Source: Canna indica
Taxonomy: Eukaryota > Streptophyta > Magnoliopsida > Zingiberales > Cannaceae
Reading direction: 5' to 3'
Assembly: GCA_034359265.1 (NCBI GenBank)
Contig: CP136890.1
Span: forward strand, 71,053,501-71,117,500
Length of the DNA: 64,000 nucleotides
How positions within the stretch are numbered: the first letter of the stretch is position 1; each line of letters starts with the position of its first letter. The position numbers and the translations under genes are program-made. The notes beneath the pieces were generated by a model. It was not told the origin of the DNA. It saw only the letters and a program-made list of their open reading frames with translations, and searched no databases. This document shows positions 43,925-56,320 of this stretch, in pieces.

Positions 43925-46900
43925 ATGTCTGCCGATCCACCTCGTCATCCCCCATATAAGCCCCCAACAGTTAGGGGTGGCATTGCTCGCAAACATGGAA
44001 AATCAACCAGCAATAATTCCCAAGAGCATGGTAGAGGTGTTGTACCACCTGAGGGACGACGTACCTTTCCAAGTGTTTCAGCCCCTGTTAGAAATCTTTT
44101 AGCCTTTCCATCACCGCAGCCATTACCAGATTTGAATAATATTGATTTTGGTGTTCTAACGAGTTTAATACCGAGTTATGAAAATCTTCTACGTTCTACA
44201 TGCTCTCAACAACATGCCTCGCAGGTATGACTGATATCATTTATGTTCTGTTCTTCTGGGGTAAGACTTGTGCATCTTACCAAGATTAATATCATCACAT
44301 AATTATAGGGTCTTTTATTAATTTTCTTTTTATTGTTTCTAATCAAGCTTCTTTTTTACCTTCTTCTGCCTCCCCTAACACCACTAATATGTATTGGCCT
44401 TAATATATGCAGCAAAGGACCTATAAAAAAGTTGCTTAGCTAAGGATATCTAGAATTACCTGCAAGTGCCCTAATCCATCAAGCATTAGAATGTCTGGTG
44501 AAACACCTCTATAGAGGATGAAATTCTGATCTTCAACATTAGGTATCAACCAGTGTTCATTAACTCTAATAGGAAGTCTTTCAACTGGGAAGTGACAGGG
44601 TTTCAGGGCCATTTCGATTTAGTTATCAACCAGTGTTCTACAGGTCATCAAGTGAAGATTGGGCATGATGATACCAACTGCATTAAATGAGAATGTCAAT
44701 GAGGGCTTTGATTTAGTACTCAGGAATCCAGCTTACATGATTGTGAAGGATAGACTGATAGCAAATCTGTACAATGAGCAGGAAATGGATGGTAAAATTG
44801 CTCCATTTCATACTTGGTAATTTTAGAATAGTGGGTATGAAACTGCTTAAGGAATTTACTCGGGAAATTGAAATTGTAACCATATGATCTGATTTCTATT
44901 TTACCTATTTTTATACTTAAAGGTAATAAAATGTGTGGACTCTGGAACATTTGTATATCATGCATTGAAGTACATGTACATAACTGCTTTCCAATTTCAG
45001 AATACAACACAAAGAGTAGAGGCATAACACAGTAATAAGTTGAGGGGGTCAGGAGGAAGAACAATAGAGATAGAGTGATCATGGAGGAGGAGGATCTATT
45101 TGGCTAGAATAACATTTTAAACTGGTCTATATATAAAGCCATTCCATGGAAGCATACAAACCTAATTAAGCCACCAACTAGAAGACAGATTAATTAGCTA
45201 AAAAAAGACAGTTTAATTAGATGAAAAAATTAACAACAAGAACCTATAAAAGCATACAACTCCAGAAAATATCACTTCAAAACTGAACTACCAACTAGAA
45301 GCCACCACAAACCTAATTAAGCCACCAGTGATGTTTTGGAAATTGTTGGTTCAGTGATGAAGTAGAAACTATTAGCACTTATTCTGTGATGAAGAAGCCA
45401 CATCACTGTATAATATTATTATTACATTACTTACCATGTCTTTTAGCACTCATTCTTCCTAATCTATTAGACAATCAGTGTAGGCTTTGGTCGCTAGGGA
45501 AAGGTGAAGGATCAATGGAGAAACTTGATGCATGTAGTTAGATTTTAGCATTTGCAACTTCAACATGGTTTGAGTTTGTGCTCTTTTCAAAGTAGAAACT
45601 TCCATACCTATATGTATGTACAAGAACAAGGAGAGTAATTTCCTATTTTAAAGTGCAACTGCTTTCCAATTTCAGAATACAACACAAAGAGTGGAGGCAT
45701 AACACAGTAATAAGTTGAGGGGGTCAGGAGGAAGGACAATAGAGATAGAGTGATCATGGAGGAGGAGGATCTATTTGGCTAGAATAACATTTTAAACTGG
45801 TCTATATATAAAGCCATTCCATGGAAGCATACAAACCTAATTAAGCCACCAACTAGAAGACAGATTAATTAGCTAAAAAAAGACAGTTTAATTAGATGAA
45901 AAAATTAACAACAAGAACCTATAGAAGCATACAACTCCAGAAAATATCACTTCAAGACTGAACTACCAACTAGAAGCCACCACAAACCTAATTAAGCCAC
46001 CAGTGATGTTTTGGAAATTGTTGGTTCAGTGATGAAGTAGAAACTATTAGCACTCATTCTGTGATGAAGAAGCCACATCACTGTATAATATTATTATTAC
46101 ATTACTTACCATGTCTTTTAGCACTCATTCTTCCTAATCTATTAGACAATCAGTGTAGGCTTTGGTCGCTAGGGAAAGGTGAAGGATCAATGGAGAAACT
46201 TGATGCATGTAGTTAGATTTTAGCATTTGCAACTTCAACATGGTTTGAGTTTGTGCTCTTTTCAAAGTAGAAACTTCCATACCTATATGTATGTACAAGA
46301 ACAAGGAGAGTAATTTCCTATTTTAAAGTGCAAAAAGCTTTTTATATGTAGAATTTGACTTAATTAAAGACTGAATGCAAAGTAGATTACTATTATATTT
46401 AGAACAATTTGCCTAATATATAGCATCATGCTTCATGGAGTCAACTAGTTCCTTTGATTTGATCATACAAAGCATAGCAATCGGATTCAGATGCAAATTC
46501 AAATATGATAAGTCCTAGATTTAAGCTATTTTACTTTCAGAAAACAATAATAATCATGTCAACATTGTAATAAGAGGAGCTGTCAACTATTTTTTGCCCA
46601 TCTGAAAAGGATACTTCTGTGAGCGCATCAATAATGTGACTTAGTTGTAATATTGTCAATTTGGAGAAAATCCATTAAGTAATGTTCTGTGTAACAATAT
46701 GCAGTTAAATCTATCTATAGAATAATATGGATGACAAAAGAGAATCAGTATGTCTGGTTCCAGTTGACACCCTTACACCAAAAAATACTTTTTTGAATTT
46801 TTTTTAGTGTTGTTAGATAGTTGGTATTTATAATTGATTGTTTGGTATTGTCTATATGATGCCTTCTCCATATATAGGTTTCATCAATGGGGTACACTCA

Positions 46901-48539
46901 GCGATCTCTACCAGATGTTCCTTCATTCTCACTGAACTTATTAGACTCGGAGGAACCACATATGGCAGGCATTGGCGATGGTTCGCAACCAGTGGCCCAT
47001 GAGGCACAGGTAGATGGTGCATCACCATCTACTCCTGCTCCTTCACATGTCTCAAATATTTCGTCATCTTCATTAGTGGTTGGACCGGAGGAACCTAACT
47101 ATACCAGGAAAGTTTTCTTACAGCCAGAGGGTGATGATGGGCAACTTAGAAATTTTTCGCTAGAACTTAGAAATTTATATTGTTTTCCTACAACCAGTTA
47201 TTATATATGACCTTGTGGGTCCACTTTTTGCCAGATTTTGTCCATCGAAGCCTGGTACATCTCATATATCCACTATCATCATTAATAGGTTTGATGATGC
47301 CTATGAATCTTGGACTAAAATTCCTGAGGCTACACGAAGGATATGATTCCGTGAATGGAAGGTATGAACAACTATATAGTCATTGTAGTAACATATATCA
47401 TATCAATTTAGCATTTAACTTTTTATTATTATTGTCTTGCAGAAGCATGTATATTGGGAGCCTATGCACGAGGATCATATGTGGCATGCATTCAACAAAA
47501 AGGGCGGTAGTCGTTTAAGTGATATGTATTGTGCGCTACGAAAATCTAACAAGAGGCCGCATTGGATTGGGACAGAGATTTGGGAGGGACTCCGACAAAT
47601 TTGGTCCACTGAGAAGCACAAGCAGAAGTCGGAGAGAGGAAAGAAGAATCGTAACTCTGAAAGAGGAGGTAGTCTTCACACTGGAGGTTGCATATCGTTC
47701 GGCACACATAAAATGCGCATGGTAAATATCTTATAACATGTTTTAAATCATTAGTGTATTTTTCTAGCTGAAAAAAAAAGATTTAATTGTCTAAATTAAA
47801 CTCTTGTTTATGTTTACCAACATAGACGCGGGAATTAGGAAGGGAACCCATGCATGCGGAGATGTTTTCTCGCTTTCATAAGAAAAAAGCTGATGGTAGC
47901 TGGGTTGAACCACGGGCAAGACATAGTTATGTAAGTTTATGTTTAAATAAGTTAATCACTTCATTGTTTATTTATTAGTTTGAGTTTCAATAAAAATGTA
48001 TTCGTATTTGTGTGTAGGATTGGTATGAACAGGAGAGTTCCCAGTCCGAGACTCAATCTCAGAGCGAGGATGGAGGCATCCCTACATCGGGCACTCAGGA
48101 GTGTGATGTCGATAAATGGTCAAGGGCTATCGGCGGTCCAAACAAGAGGGGTCGCCTTTATGGGATGAGCTACCAGAAGATGTCAATAAATTTGAATGTG
48201 GAGTATGATCGACCCATGTCATCTCGCAGTTGGGAGGAGCAAATGGATCAGATGCGGAGTCATATAACACAGCTCGACACGAGTATGAAGGAGCAGGTTG
48301 AGCGAGTTTTGTCAGTGCGTCAGCAGGAGCAACTTACGCTACAACAGTCGATGGCCCAACTCATGCAACAACAAGCAGCTCTACAGATGGCGCAAAACCA
48401 ACAGTTCATAGCGGCCATGAAGAAGGATTTTGAAGTGATGTTGAATCAACGTCTTAATCAACTTCAACATCCTCGACATATTTCTGATGACGATTGCTAT
48501 CGTCCGCAACCGATGGGAGATGATGATGATGATGATTAG
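43925..48539 (+). pseudogene. TnpA-like gene of the CACTA element (Transposase_24 type)
   Basis: Exons: 43925-44224 (MSADPPRHPPYKPP start), 46878-about 47160, about 47233-47361, 47443-47721, 47826-47930, 48018-48539 (stop). Phase is 0 at the clear junctions. Recognisable parts are RKVFLQPEGDD, WEPMHEDHMWHAFNKKG, TELGREP-like (TRELGREPMHAEMFSRFH), a Gly-Pro-Asn-Lys-Arg-Gly-Arg motif and a Gln-rich C-terminal coiled coil ending in Asp repeats. TnpA proteins bind the subterminal repeats. In the exon ending at 47361 a conserved Trp codon is TGA (RI*FREWK), and the junction near 47160-47233 is disturbed, so the gene looks inactive. Confidence 0.75.
44982..46331. repeat. 675-bp tandem duplication in the TnpA intron
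   Basis: 44982-45656 and 45657-46331 are nearly identical; I see only a handful of substitutions (for example aagaacaat/aaggacaat near 45058/45733). The second copy begins exactly where the first ends. Each unit contains tctatatataaagcc, a strong TATA-like sequence. No ORF. Very recent duplication. The rest of the intron (44225-44981, 46332-46877) shows nothing I can name. Confidence 0.92.
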
Positions 48540-48819
48540 GACGACGGTCCGCGGGGTAACAATGAGTTTCTTGATGAAGACTGATCATGTGTGAAATGTT
48601 TTGAATACTGTTAGTACTTGAATATTCATTATTTTGAATGGATGATAAAATAGATGTTTTAAAACATATTTTGAATGGATGATACTTTTGATGGATGATA
48701 AATAATATATTTTGGATCATATTTTGAAAGTTTTAGATTATTATTGTACGTGATGATTGTTAATATTACAGGTCTTTTAATTTTGGTTTACTAATTTTTT
48801 TAAAAAAAAAATCTTAAAA

Positions 48820-49206
48820 GTTTCGACGAAATTCCGACAACATGTCGTCGAAAATTACCGACGAACCTGTTGTTGGAAACACTACCTAATTTAGTCGGTA
48901 AGTTGTCGGTAATTACCGACCACTTTCCGAATAAAATATGGTAGGAAAATAGTCGGTAATTATCGACCACATTTTCGACAAAACTTTGGTCGGTATTACC
49001 GAGGAACTATCGACAGCTTTTCGATTAAAATTTTGGTCGGTAATTATCGACAATATTTTTTGTCGATAGTTTGTCGGTACCCGTTTCGACCAAGGTTTTA
49101 CCGACGCATATATTCGCGTCGGTAACCAGTCGAAATTTGGTCGGTAAATCAATGTTTCCGACCAACTTCCGACCACTTTTCGACTATAATGATGTTTCTA
49201 GTAGTG
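48820..49206. repeat. CACTA right subterminal repeat region
   Basis: At least ten copies of gtcggtaa / ttaccgac / tcgacca-type words in both orientations, several paired as palindromes such as gtcggtaattaccgac (48905-48920). These are the expected binding sites of the TnpA-type protein next to the terminal inverted repeat. Confidence 0.85.
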
Positions 49207-49209
49207 GTC

Positions 49210-51664
49210 ATCACATGTTCTACTTGTTCTCATTTAAAACATTCTGTAAATTAAACCCTTTGTGAATTCCGAGTCAGCTATATATTCTATAGAGAGCCAA
49301 ACTGCTTTTTTTGTTTACCTTCTTGTGATATTGATGAGACTTGTGGATTCTTCTGAGTCATCTTCAGACAAAGAACTCACTGAAACCATGACGAATCCAT
49401 CGGAAATGAGTTCATCACCTGCCAATTAAATGCCAACACATGGTTAGAGTTTTATCCGGGAGAAACTGTAACTAAGACTCGCAATAAAAAAAATTATATC
49501 CATCTCCTTACTAAAAATATAAATCTTATCTCATCCATGAGCTCAATCTTTATATATAAATTAATTGAACGAAGTGTACTCAAGGATTCTACAATATTAG
49601 CCCTTTTTAAATTTCAAAGTAATTACATGGATAAATACTATTTTGAAAGCTAAATAATGCATCCTCTCATACATGCATATAGCATATAAATTAATAGTTT
49701 GGATAAGATTGTCACTTGTCAGCGATCAATACTTTATACATATAATCAACTTTCTTGTTTGACAAATGTGGACAATTCTGACATCAATTAAATTAACAAG
49801 TTGGGTATTTGCCGAAAGAACCAAGTTATATATAGACAATGGCTTCCTCCAACCATTTCTTGGATGTTACTAGAAAAATTACTTTTAAGATTCTGATTTT
49901 AAAAGCAACTTTTTAAACAATTAAGTTCTTAATATTTAAGTTACAAAAGACACTTTTGGTTTGGTTACTCCAAAATAACAGTTAATAATATAAATAAAAA
50001 TCGAATTTTTTAGTAACTTGAGTTATAAAAGTTTATGACTACCCAATCAAATTAAGCAGGAGGTTCCATGCCTCAATTTTATTAGTGTTAATAATTGACA
50101 TAAGTAAGTACAAGAAGTGTGGGGCCTATTATCCTCAGTGGATAAGAACTCATTTCCGCCTAATTTTTTAAGTCATTCATGTAACTTTAAGATTGGCGCA
50201 ACCAATTTCATTATCACAATTAAATATCACTCTCATCATCAAAATCGAGCATCACCATTGTGCATGAATCTTATAAATAAATGAAAAATCAACAAATTGA
50301 ATGGAAAAGGAGCTCTTATCCACGTAAGATGATAGAATTACAATCTCTTTTTGTTTCCCCAAAAGATAGAGTATCGCATTAGAATGAAAATGAAGCAACG
50401 TGCAGGAAGCCTTAAAAGAAGTAGAAGGCCTGCATGAGCAACAAGCAACATGAATCTGCATCCAAGCTCACTTCCAGATAGAATTACAATCTCCACAGTA
50501 ATTAATATATTAGGTTAGCATCAATTTAGTTCAATCCAATTTGTCTGCCCACATATTAATTAGGAATGTAGAATATAATGAACAAATTATTAGGTTAAAC
50601 TTTTGGACAAAGATCACTTATATATCCAACAATATATTTTTTTTCTTGCTTGCTACGTCGTCAAATCTATGCTCACAGTTTTGGAGTGCAATTTCTATGA
50701 GCAGACTGTCAATAAAAAACTTATGAATAAATGAATATGTACTTTAAGCGATTGAAAATGAATAGAAAATGAATGAATATGAACATGAACATGCCCATGT
50801 TCAGTCGCTTAAAATTCATATCCACTCGTTCATAGAGATTTATATAGGCAGGTTGTTCATATAAGTTTTATTATTTAATAGTTGCTTACCGAAATGAAAG
50901 TGTTTGAGCCTCTTAAAGAAAAGAATGGCTACTTGCATGGCCTAAACATCTTCTTGTCCCCTCGTGGATACTTGCCTTTGATACCTCAAATTATTTTTGG
51001 ACTTATTCTATTGTTTAGATTAGGATGGGTGATAAAAAAAAATCAAAATTGTTCCTTTATAAGCTATAATTGATTATTGAGGGTCTACAATTCAACTCTT
51101 AATTTAGTCCTCCAGTAGGCACAAATGATGGTCCCGTGACTATAAGAACTAAACAACACAATGTTTGAAGAATTAGTTGAATTTAGACATGTTTATTTGA
51201 TCTAGAATTTAATTTGTTGAAATTTAAATTTAGTTAGTCGAATTTAATTAACCATAAAACCCAGTCAAGAATTAATTAAATCCAAAAAAGAATCAAGTTA
51301 TGTAAGATGGAACAACTTAGATTTTTCGCTTATCTTTCGATTTGTTTATAATTATAGGTGTATACTTGAGAGGTTTTGAAATTAGAATTGAGTTCCTAAC
51401 CGAAACATTTGTTATAAAAATATTTGATTTTTCAATAATTAAGTAAAAAAAAAGGAAATAAGGAAACAATTCCTTCCTAGCTAGCTAGGGATCTAATATT
51501 TGACATCCTTTCTATTAGGGATGAACAATGACTTTGATTGGTGCGCATATTAGATAGAGTAGGATAAATGAGTAGAGAACAAGCTAGTATAAGGCAATAC
51601 AAGATAAGAACTGGTACCATATTTGTTTTACACAGTACTTGATAATATATATTGATCGAAATAT
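49210..51664. other. A/T-rich spacer without recognised genes
   Basis: No convincing ORF, RNA gene or element. A short foldback lies at about 50740-50815 (tttaagcgattgaa ... ttcagtcgcttaaaa). The rest is low-complexity A/T-rich sequence. Confidence 0.5.
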
Positions 51665-51669
51665 TCTTG

Positions 51670-52372
51670 TGTTATGCCCCGCTTAGGTTCATCCCTAAAT
51701 AAGAAACACCACCTAGGAGAAGCGCAAACTACAACTAAACAATAAGATACATCAGAAAATCTCAACAGGAACAACTGAAATCTACATTGCAACAAAGAGT
51801 TCTCAAAACAAAAGTTTAACATCAATCTAAGGACAAAATCAAACAAAGAGTTCAACAAAGAGTTCTCAAAACCGATTCCAGGTTGGGAGGCCACGACGAC
51901 TTCCCTGCAGCAGTCGCGGCCAGTAGCGTGGCTGCCACGCTGAGACCGACGACAACGGTGTAGTCGCATCCAACCGCCCGCGACCGCTTCCGATCATCTC
52001 CACCCCGGCTCCGCCGATCAATGCCTCCTCCAACTCCTCTTGTAGTTGATGCCGCCGATGAATGAAGAAATGGGAAAGACGACAGAAAATAATCGAAAAA
52101 TAATAGGGAAGAAGACTGCAAGACTCCTACTTGAAAACTGTTCCTCACTCCGTTCTTCACCGGAGTCTTCTCACTATCGCGTGCCACCTCCCTTCTCCAA
52201 CCTCGATCCCTCAACCGCTGTAGCGAAGATAAAATGAGGGCGTAAAGAAGATTTTAGGACTAATTAAATAAGATTAGATACTTTTGCAAAAAGGCACCTC
52301 CAAAAAAGTTATTTACAACCAAGTCCTCCCTCTCTCTTAATTAATTTATTTATTTTTTTCTAGGTTATAACA
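51670..52372. mobile_element. Solo LTR, 703 bp
   Basis: Starts TGTTATGCCCC and ends GGTTATAACA (inverted TGTTAT/ATAACA), flanked by TCTTG (51665-51669) and CCTTG (52373-52377), four of five matching. A GC-rich part at 51880-52200 gives overlapping frames on both strands without recognisable domains. No internal sequence and no partner LTR. Confidence 0.7.
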
Positions 52373-52377
52373 CCTTG

Positions 52378-53520
52378 TGTGCACAAATTATCAGAAAAAT
52401 ATTATATTATAGTAAATAATAAAAAAAGATGCATGTAATTTTATAACGAACAAATAAATAATTTGTCCTAACGACTCATTCTGTTGTACCATAGTTTTTC
52501 ATAGTACAATAACCATATTAGTTTTACTACGTGTCTTACCATTTTTGTCCTATATTGTGACTTATTTTGCGCACCAAACATAGGATAAATCGAGTTGCAT
52601 GGTCTATTGCATATTTTTAGTACTAGCTAACACACCCCAAAACTCAAAGATGAATTTGGTCGAACTAGACTTGCACTTAACTTAGTCATGTCACATTTTA
52701 CATTTCTTTTTTTGAACTTTTGAGTACAAGATAGATTTTGAGTATATATTGGAGAAAATTAATTGGACTTTACTTGAAATTAATTTTTAAAATTAACATC
52801 AAATTTAATTGAAAAATAAGATGTGACCATCAAACTCAAAATTAATTGAAAGAAAAACTTACTCTGATGACTGAAATTAATTATTTAAACAATAAAAAAT
52901 TAATTTGCTTGACAAAATCTTATTTGATTTGACTTGAATTTAATTGACAAATTTGATTTGATTTGATCTGATTTTATTTACTTGAATATTAGCTACTTCC
53001 TACCTAACTCCACCTTCGAGCATGAACCCGAACCTCCTTTGAACCTGAATATGCCTTGAGTATTAGGTATATGTTGTTTTGGGCGGCCATTTTTCTTGCT
53101 CCTTACATCCTGCTTCGGAAGGGCAAAGTGTTGTTTTGGCTACCTGGATAACGAGCACGAGATACCAACGACTATGTGTTGCCCTGTTAAAGCCCTAAGC
53201 ATCTAGGAGCATAACCAGCGTAATCGGAGTACCGACATACCTTCCAGTTGATCGACGAAGCTTTAAAGCCTGTCTGAAGCCCTACAATCCCCAAACTATG
53301 TCATCATGCCCTACGATCCCCAAACTATGTCATCATCAGATGTTTTGAAAGCCTATCGTCTCGGCCCCTGTTGACCCCGTAAGCAACATCAATAATTCAT
53401 TCTCTTTGTGGATTGTATTTTTTTTGTTACTCTCTAGGGTTTTGATCATTTTTTTGGTTAATAGGGTATTGATTCATTCACGAATCTGAAAAAGAAAATG
53501 GAGGTGAAGGTCAAACTCCT
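52378..53520. other. A/T-rich spacer with a small duplication
   Basis: Mostly low-complexity sequence. A 29-bp tandem duplication, gccctac(a/g)atccccaaac plus 12 bases, occupies 53279-53307 and 53308-53336 with one difference. No gene recognised. Confidence 0.5.
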
Positions 53521-53529
53521 CAAATCATA

Positions 53530-54532
53530 GAAAATTCATGTAATAAAAGAAATGAAAATGAAGTCGATGACATTTTGTGAGAATAAATATTTTTTTTACT
53601 TCAATGAAGTTAAAATGTTCAATGATGTAATAAACTTCCTATTTATGACAAAGATGAACCGTTGCCCGATGATTTTTTCGACTTTCATGGCCAAATTGAA
53701 AGTACAACTTAACTTGCTAGTGTACAAGATTCAAATTGTCATATAATGACATTGAATAGTAATGAAGAATGCCAAAACATTAATTTGATGAGAGTTTCGG
53801 TGACAATCTAAGATATTCAAGCACCCCCGGACCCAAGCTAGCAGAAGCATGGATGGACATCCCATTTTTAATTTTGACCTAAATGAAGAATATGATTTTG
53901 TAAAGGCAGAAAGAGTAGATAAAATAATTTGGGATGAAGTTGAGGGGGAGAGGGAAATGTATGATGAAGGAGACACGCTCGACATTGTAGTGCTTCCAAA
54001 CATTCATGTTTGATGACTATGAGATGATATTTGACGATAGCACGTATGGTAGGGATTTTGAACGGCAAGGAGAAACAAGTGAAGAGGAAGATAGCTTAGT
54101 TGACTCTCAATATGTGGTGGATGAATCTCTTTAAATTATTTGCAATGTCGAACTAAATGTTGGTCAAGTACCTTTAATACTTGAAACATATGCTTTGTTT
54201 TAGTACTCCAAATATGTAATAGTAAAATATCTTATTTGAAAAATATCTATGTTGTTATATATAGCAGCATATTGAAGTGAAATATGTTGTTTATAAAAAA
54301 CAACATTGTCACTATGTTGTTTGTATAAAATATGTTGTTTATACCCAACAACATTTGAAAGAATAGTTCAAACATGTTGTTTATAGGAAACAACATAGTT
54401 TCATGTTTGTGTCGAATGACATTGACATCTAGTTTAAAATTTACAGATATTCACGAATAGGGAAGAATTCAAAAAAGCACTTACTAAATATTTCATTTTG
54501 AAGAATTTTGAGATTTGGGAAGTAGAGCTCCA
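53530..54532 (+). pseudogene. Possible MULE (Mutator-like) transposase N-terminal remnant
   Basis: Acidic broken frames around 53870-54000 (EYDFVKAERVDKIIWDEVEG, GDTLDIVVLPN) precede a stretch at 54447-54532, after an acceptor ttacag and before a donor gtatgt, reading FTNREEFKKALTKYFILKNF. This resembles the acidic N-terminus and MuDR DNA-binding start of plant MULE transposases. The catalytic domain is absent, cut off by the LTR at 54647. Weak call; unrelated host sequence is possible. Confidence 0.4.
54284..54396. repeat. Three 23-bp palindromes ATGTTGTTTATA-N3-AACAACAT
   Basis: Copies at 54284-54306, 54332-54354 and 54374-54396 have identical arms and differ only in the three middle bases (AAA, CCC, GGA). 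An unpaired half copy (atgttgtttgtataaa) lies at 54314. Eight-base stems could form hairpins in RNA or cruciforms in DNA. They fall in a likely intron of the MULE-like remnant. Confidence 0.92.
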
Positions 54533-54646
54533 AGTATGTAAATGTATGTAATTACATGCTTGTCTTCTGCGACGACTTCAGTGGTCGCGAAACTGTTGCC
54601 GTCGTTCTTCTGCGACGGTAGCCAGCGGTGGCAAAAGTGTTGGCCT

Positions 54647-56320
54647 TGTTGGCCCAAGGGTTCCACCTATGCCTCATTCTCTATTTTGATGATAACAAAC
54701 ATGAAACTAACTCATTTGTTGAATTTTGAATTCAGGTTGATACAACGATACGACTACGAACTTCGTTTGGAAAAACTCAAAGAATCGACAAAAAATAACT
54801 TCGATGGCTATCATGTATCTCCCTAGGTTTATAATTAGAAATGAATGTAATATGCCACTAGGATATCAACCAAACCTATTTGTAACATGTCCCAAGTCAA
54901 AATTCAAAGACGAAACCCGAAAACAGATATCGGGTAGAAAAATAAAAAAATTAGGCAAAAAACATCATATTAGTCATTGGCCGGTCAATAGGTCGGTCGA
55001 TCGATGATCGACCGACCGACAGAGGCTCAAAATCGACAAAGCCTCTCGGTGATCGATCACTCGAGCGGTCGACCGACCCATCGATCACGTGATCGACCGA
55101 CGGGTGTTAACAGACAAAAATATATATGTTGCAACGACTATTGGCCGAGGGTTAATTCATGGCTTATAAATAGGAGCCATTACTCTTCACCTAACCCTCT
55201 CTACTATTTTATTGAGTTAGCCATTCAAGCATTCAAGCCTTCAAGTTGTGATTTCAACGCCCTAGCTCTCACGATTCTCATTCCTCTCAATGCGTTCTTC
55301 ACGATTTAACTCATGGATCGATTTCTACCATCCATCTTGAGGAGTTGGAGTGTTGGAAGGCAAAGAAAGGAGCTCTCAAGTTTTATTTACATTCTTGCTC
55401 GCTCATTTAAACTTCTTTTTTCTAGTTGTTTAATTGTGATTCTCAAGTTATCTTGTAGGGTGTGATATTTAAACACCTTTGGTAGGGGTGGTAATTTTAT
55501 CCGCATTCGCTAACTAAAAACCACATCTGTACCGTATCTGATCCATATCCGCAAGTAAAAATGGATATGGATATGGTACAGATCTAGAAAATTTATATCC
55601 GCATGGATACGATGTGGATACGGATATGATTGTGGATCTGCATCGTATTCGCACCACCTATCCTCGTCTTTGAATTACTATTTTGCCCATACAAGTTATT
55701 AACATATATAAGAGCTCTATGGTAATTTCATGTGAAGTATATATATTAAACTATGGATCAATGAATTGGTAATTTATTGATTTTTTAATTAAATATATTA
55801 TTTTAATATTTTTGATTAAATATGGTGCGGATATGGATGCGGTGCGGATATCTGCATTTGAAGCGGTGCAGATACATATGTGCAGATATGGGGTGTGGTG
55901 CAGATACAGATAATGTGATATCTGCACCGTATCTGATCCGTTGCCACCCCTAACCTTCGGTAGCTTTGTAGATCTGTCTTTTGCTAGAAGAATAGGTGTT
56001 GAGGCTTTCTCAAATGGATGAGATTTCAGTCCTCATTGTATTCTTAGGAAAACACTATATCTATAAAGTATTTGGGTTAGAAATCCTTGGTGATGAGCTA
56101 AGGTAGTAGAGTAGGTGGGTTGGCCGAACCACTATACACATTGTGTTTTCACTGGTTGTTGACTTGCTTTTTAATTGCTCTTACATACTTGTCAAGCATC
56201 TATTTCAAGAGAACTTCAAATTGGTTGTTAAAGGGATTAAAATTGAAAAGAGCTAATTGAACCATTATTTAGCTCACACACTATTCAACCCCCCTTTCTA
56301 GTGTGGATATTTGAACAACA
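54647..56320 (+). mobile_element. LTR (family B), first of a joined pair
   Basis: Starts TGTTGGCCCAAGGG and ends TTGAACAACA. Without the inserted hAT MITE it is about 1.2 kb. It shares ttttgatgataacaaacatg, the ggtcggtcgatcgatg palindrome cluster (54975-55100), ggccgaaccactatac and cacactattcaacccccc with the family A LTRs, in opposite genomic orientation, so A and B are related families. It is about 85% identical by eye to the following LTR. Left flank GGCCT has no match at the right end of the pair. Confidence 0.8.
55483..55952. mobile_element. Non-autonomous hAT-type MITE, 470 bp
   Basis: Starts TAGGGGTGGTAA, ends TTGCCACCCCTA (11 of 12 inverted). Target duplication ACCTTTGG (55475-55482) and ACCTTCGG (55953-55960), 8 bp with one change. 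The core is full of ggatatggatatgg / atccgcaccgtatc words. The neighbouring LTR at 56321-57490 shows the corresponding site without the insertion (near 57140), confirming the borders. Confidence 0.9.

Larger units (their letters stand above)
42111..49206 (+). mobile_element. CACTA (En/Spm) DNA transposon, 7.1 kb
   Basis: Starts CACTACAAGAAA and ends TTTCTAGTAGTG (inverted: CACTACTAGAAA), 11 of 12 terminal positions matching. It is flanked by the exact 3-bp duplication GTC (42108-42110, 49207-49209). The subterminal right end (48820-49200) is packed with GTCGGTAATTACCGAC-type words. It carries the remains of both standard genes, TnpD-like (42174-43799) and TnpA-like (43925-48539), both on the + strand. 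The left subterminal region is only about 60 bp, so a deletion removed the front of the TnpD gene. Confidence 0.93.

Noticed and set aside
51628..52214. Minus-strand ORFs in a GC-rich patch
   Set aside because: They lie inside a solo LTR with clear ends and show no domain.
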